Source of the DNA: JAWMQL01 sp033283165
Lineage (GTDB): Bacteria > Pseudomonadota > Gammaproteobacteria > Pseudomonadales > Halieaceae
Assembly (NCBI GenBank): GCA_033283165.1
Contig: JAWMQL010000004.1
Coordinates: 62,001 to 126,000 of the forward strand
Length of the DNA stretch: 64,000 bases
Direction: 5' to 3'
The stretch's first letter is position 1. Each line of letters opens with the position of its first letter. Below are positions 62,457 through 64,000 of the stretch, piece after piece. Under the pieces are notes generated by a model. The model did not search any database, was not told the origin of the DNA, and saw only the letters and a program-made list of their open reading frames with translations. A program made the translations under genes and the position numbers.

Positions 62457-63616
62457 TGCCCGGGCGCGGCCTCCGCATCGGAGTGCTGGCCGGTGAAGCC
62501 TCTGGGGATATACTTGGATCCCGTGTTCTGGCGGCCCTGCGGCAGTGCTACGGCGAGCTGAGCGTAGAGGGTATCGGCGGACCCCTGATGGCCGCGCAGG
62601 GACTGGACAGCATGTTTCCGATGGAACGCCTGTCGGTCATGGGGTTCGTGGAACCCCTGAAGCGCCTGCCGGAACTGCTGGGTATACGGGCCGAGCTCTA
62701 TCGCCACTTCTCGGCTGACCCGCCGGATCTGTTCCTCGGCATCGACTCACCGGATTTCAATCTCCACCTGGAGCAGAAACTGCGGGCCAGGGGAGTGCCC
62801 GTCGCACACCTCGTCAGCCCCACGGTGTGGGCCTGGCGCAGCGGCCGGGTCCGCAAGATCAGCCGCGCCGTGGACCGGATGCTGTGCCTGTTTCCCTTTG
62901 AAACCGATATCTATCGCCAGCACGGCGTCGAGGCCGAATTCGTGGGCCATCCGCTGGCGGATGAACTGCGGCAGGTGCCCTCGCGCACGGCGGCACGAAC
63001 CGCGCTGGGGCTGCCGACCGGGGGGCGGCTGCTGGCGCTGTTGCCCGGCAGCCGCAGTGGCGAGGTCCGCCTGCTGGCGCCGTTGTTCCTCGCCGCAGCG
63101 GCGCAGCTGGTCGGTGTCGAGCCCGATCTGCGCCTGGTCCTGCCCGCAGCCAACGAGGACCGTGCGGCGGAGTTGAAGCTCATGCTGGAGCGCTATCCGG
63201 ATCTGCCAGTTACGTTGCTGCAGGGGCGTTCCCGGGAAGCCATGCTGGCATCCGACGCGGTGTTGCTGGCGTCGGGCACGGCCACCCTGGAAGCCATGCT
63301 CTTGCGCAGGCCCATGGTGGTGGCCTACCGCATGGCAAGCCTCTCCTGGGCCCTGGTTTCGCGCCTGGTGAAAACCGAGTATGCCGCCCTGCCCAACATC
63401 CTCGCCGGTCGCGCCCTGGTGCCGGAACTTATTCAGGAGGCGGCGACATCCGGCGCCATGGTGGAGGCCCTCACACCTTTGCTGCAGGACCCAGCCGCGG
63501 CCCAGGCCCAGTTATTGGCCTTCGAACGGCTGCACCAGAGCCTGAGCCTGGATTTCGGCGCCCGGGTGGTCGCGGCGCTGCAGCCGCTGTTGCCGGACGA
63601 GGCACGCGATGCCTGA
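62456..63616 (+). CDS. lpxB: Lipid A disaccharide synthase
   Basis: Protein of 386 residues from GTG 62456. Family GT19: IGVLAGEASGDILG, GIDSPDFNLHLEQKLRARG, VSPTVWAWRSGRVRKI and ALLPGSRSGEV are characteristic. It joins UDP-2,3-diacylglucosamine and lipid X at the inner membrane. Overlaps rnhB by 8 bp. Confidence 0.97.
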   Translation: MPGRGLRIGVLAGEASGDILGSRVLAALRQCYGELSVEGIGGPLMAAQGLDSMFPMERLSVMGFVEPLKRLPELLGIRAELYRHFSADPPDLFLGIDSPDFNLHLEQKLRARGVPVAHLVSPTVWAWRSGRVRKISRAVDRMLCLFPFETDIYRQHGVEAEFVGHPLADELRQVPSRTAARTALGLPTGGRLLALLPGSRSGEVRLLAPLFLAAAAQLVGVEPDLRLVLPAANEDRAAELKLMLERYPDLPVTLLQGRSREAMLASDAVLLASGTATLEAMLLRRPMVVAYRMASLSWALVSRLVKTEYAALPNILAGRALVPELIQEAATSGAMVEALTPLLQDPAAAQAQLLAFERLHQSLSLDFGARVVAALQPLLPDEARDA

Positions 63617-64000
63617 TCTGTTCAGCGTCGACTTCGACGCCCCCGGGCTGGCGGGGGTGGACGAAGTGGGGCGGGGACCGCTGGCCGGGGACGTGGTCGC
63701 GGCGGCAGTGATCCTGGATCCGAAGCGCCCGATCACTGGTCTGAGGGATTCCAAGAAGCTGAGCGAGGCGCGCCGCGAGGCGCTGGCGCGGCAGATTCGC
63801 GAGCGGGCCCGTGCCTGGGCAGTGGCCCGCGCCAGCGTCGCGGAAATTGATGAACTCAATATCCTGCAGGCGAGCCTGTTGGCCATGCGACGGGCGGTGG
63901 AGGCGCTGCAACCGCAGCCGGATTACGTGCTGGTGGACGGTAATCGCCTGCCTCGCTGGCACTACGCCTCCGAGCCCGTGGTCAGGGGTGATGACCGGGT
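63609..64000 (+). CDS. rnhB: Ribonuclease HII, cut by window end
   Basis: First 130 residues only, from ATG 63609. LAGVDEVGRGPLAGDVV carries the first Asp-Glu pair of the DEDD site, RDSKKLSEARREAL follows, and DYVLVDGN holds the third acidic residue. It cuts RNA in RNA-DNA hybrids and single ribonucleotides in DNA. lpxB-rnhB (usually then dnaE) is the standard order. Confidence 0.95.
   Translation, partial: MPDLFSVDFDAPGLAGVDEVGRGPLAGDVVAAAVILDPKRPITGLRDSKKLSEARREALARQIRERARAWAVARASVAEIDELNILQASLLAMRRAVEALQPQPDYVLVDGNRLPRWHYASEPVVRGDDR

Overview
The window looks like the chromosome of a GC-rich, probably marine gammaproteobacterium, plausibly of the Halieaceae/Cellvibrionales type (inference). 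Gene order repeatedly matches Pseudomonas-like synteny: arsC-wrbA-DUF2069; dapA-bamC-MBL hydrolase; and dapC-glnD-map / rpsB-tsf-pyrH-frr-uppS-cdsA-dxr-rseP-bamA-skp-lpxD-fabZ-lpxA-lpxB-rnhB. Outer-membrane biogenesis genes (bam, lpx, skp, Mla-like) show a diderm cell. I see no tRNA, rRNA, CRISPR array, insertion sequence or prophage. All genes look intact except the two cut by the window edges (arsC, rnhB).

Region 1 (1-9.4 kb): the tail of arsC, then an accessory block on the minus strand (desaturase-like membrane oxygenase, TonB-dependent receptor, [2Fe-2S] ferredoxin, CYP153-like P450) with a divergent AraC-type regulator, then wrbA, a DUF2069 protein and sppA in overlapping order. The block sits inside what is elsewhere a compact arsC-wrbA pair. 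It looks like an uptake-plus-oxidation module for a hydrophobic compound.

Region 2 (9.4-26.3 kb): an RND efflux pump with its adaptor, an MscS channel, then genes for CoA-thioester and redox chemistry (MaoC hydratase, Nudix, a Tat-exported flavoprotein with its own cytochrome c, a CitE-like lyase, a thiolase-like protein with DUF35 partner, a 3-alpha-hydroxysteroid-dehydrogenase-like SDR). The SRAP DNA-protection gene lies among them. Then come a four-gene Mla/MCE lipid transporter and a small exported protein.

Region 3 (26.4-37.2 kb): dapA-bamC-MBL hydrolase, an LpxL-like acyltransferase, a small LRR lipoprotein, a cyclase-like gene coupled to an HD phosphodiesterase-like gene and rsmJ, an SDR, and dapE-dapD-yffB. 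With dapC at 44.6-45.8 kb, four of the lysine/diaminopimelate succinylase-branch genes lie within 20 kb.

Region 4 (37.3-43.9 kb): a DUF1800-DUF1501 pair, a sulfotransferase-like gene, and a membrane pyrophosphatase with K+-dependent and possibly Na+-type signatures. Region 5 (43.9-64 kb) is conserved housekeeping: nth-dapC-glnD-map on the minus strand, then the long plus-strand run from rpsB to rnhB for translation, nucleotide and isoprenoid precursors, envelope proteolysis, outer-membrane assembly and lipid A.

The least ordinary parts are the P450/TonB block, the cyclase-like/HD pair, the exported flavoprotein-cytochrome pair, the DUF1800-DUF1501 pair, and a possible structured element upstream of the pyrophosphatase gene.
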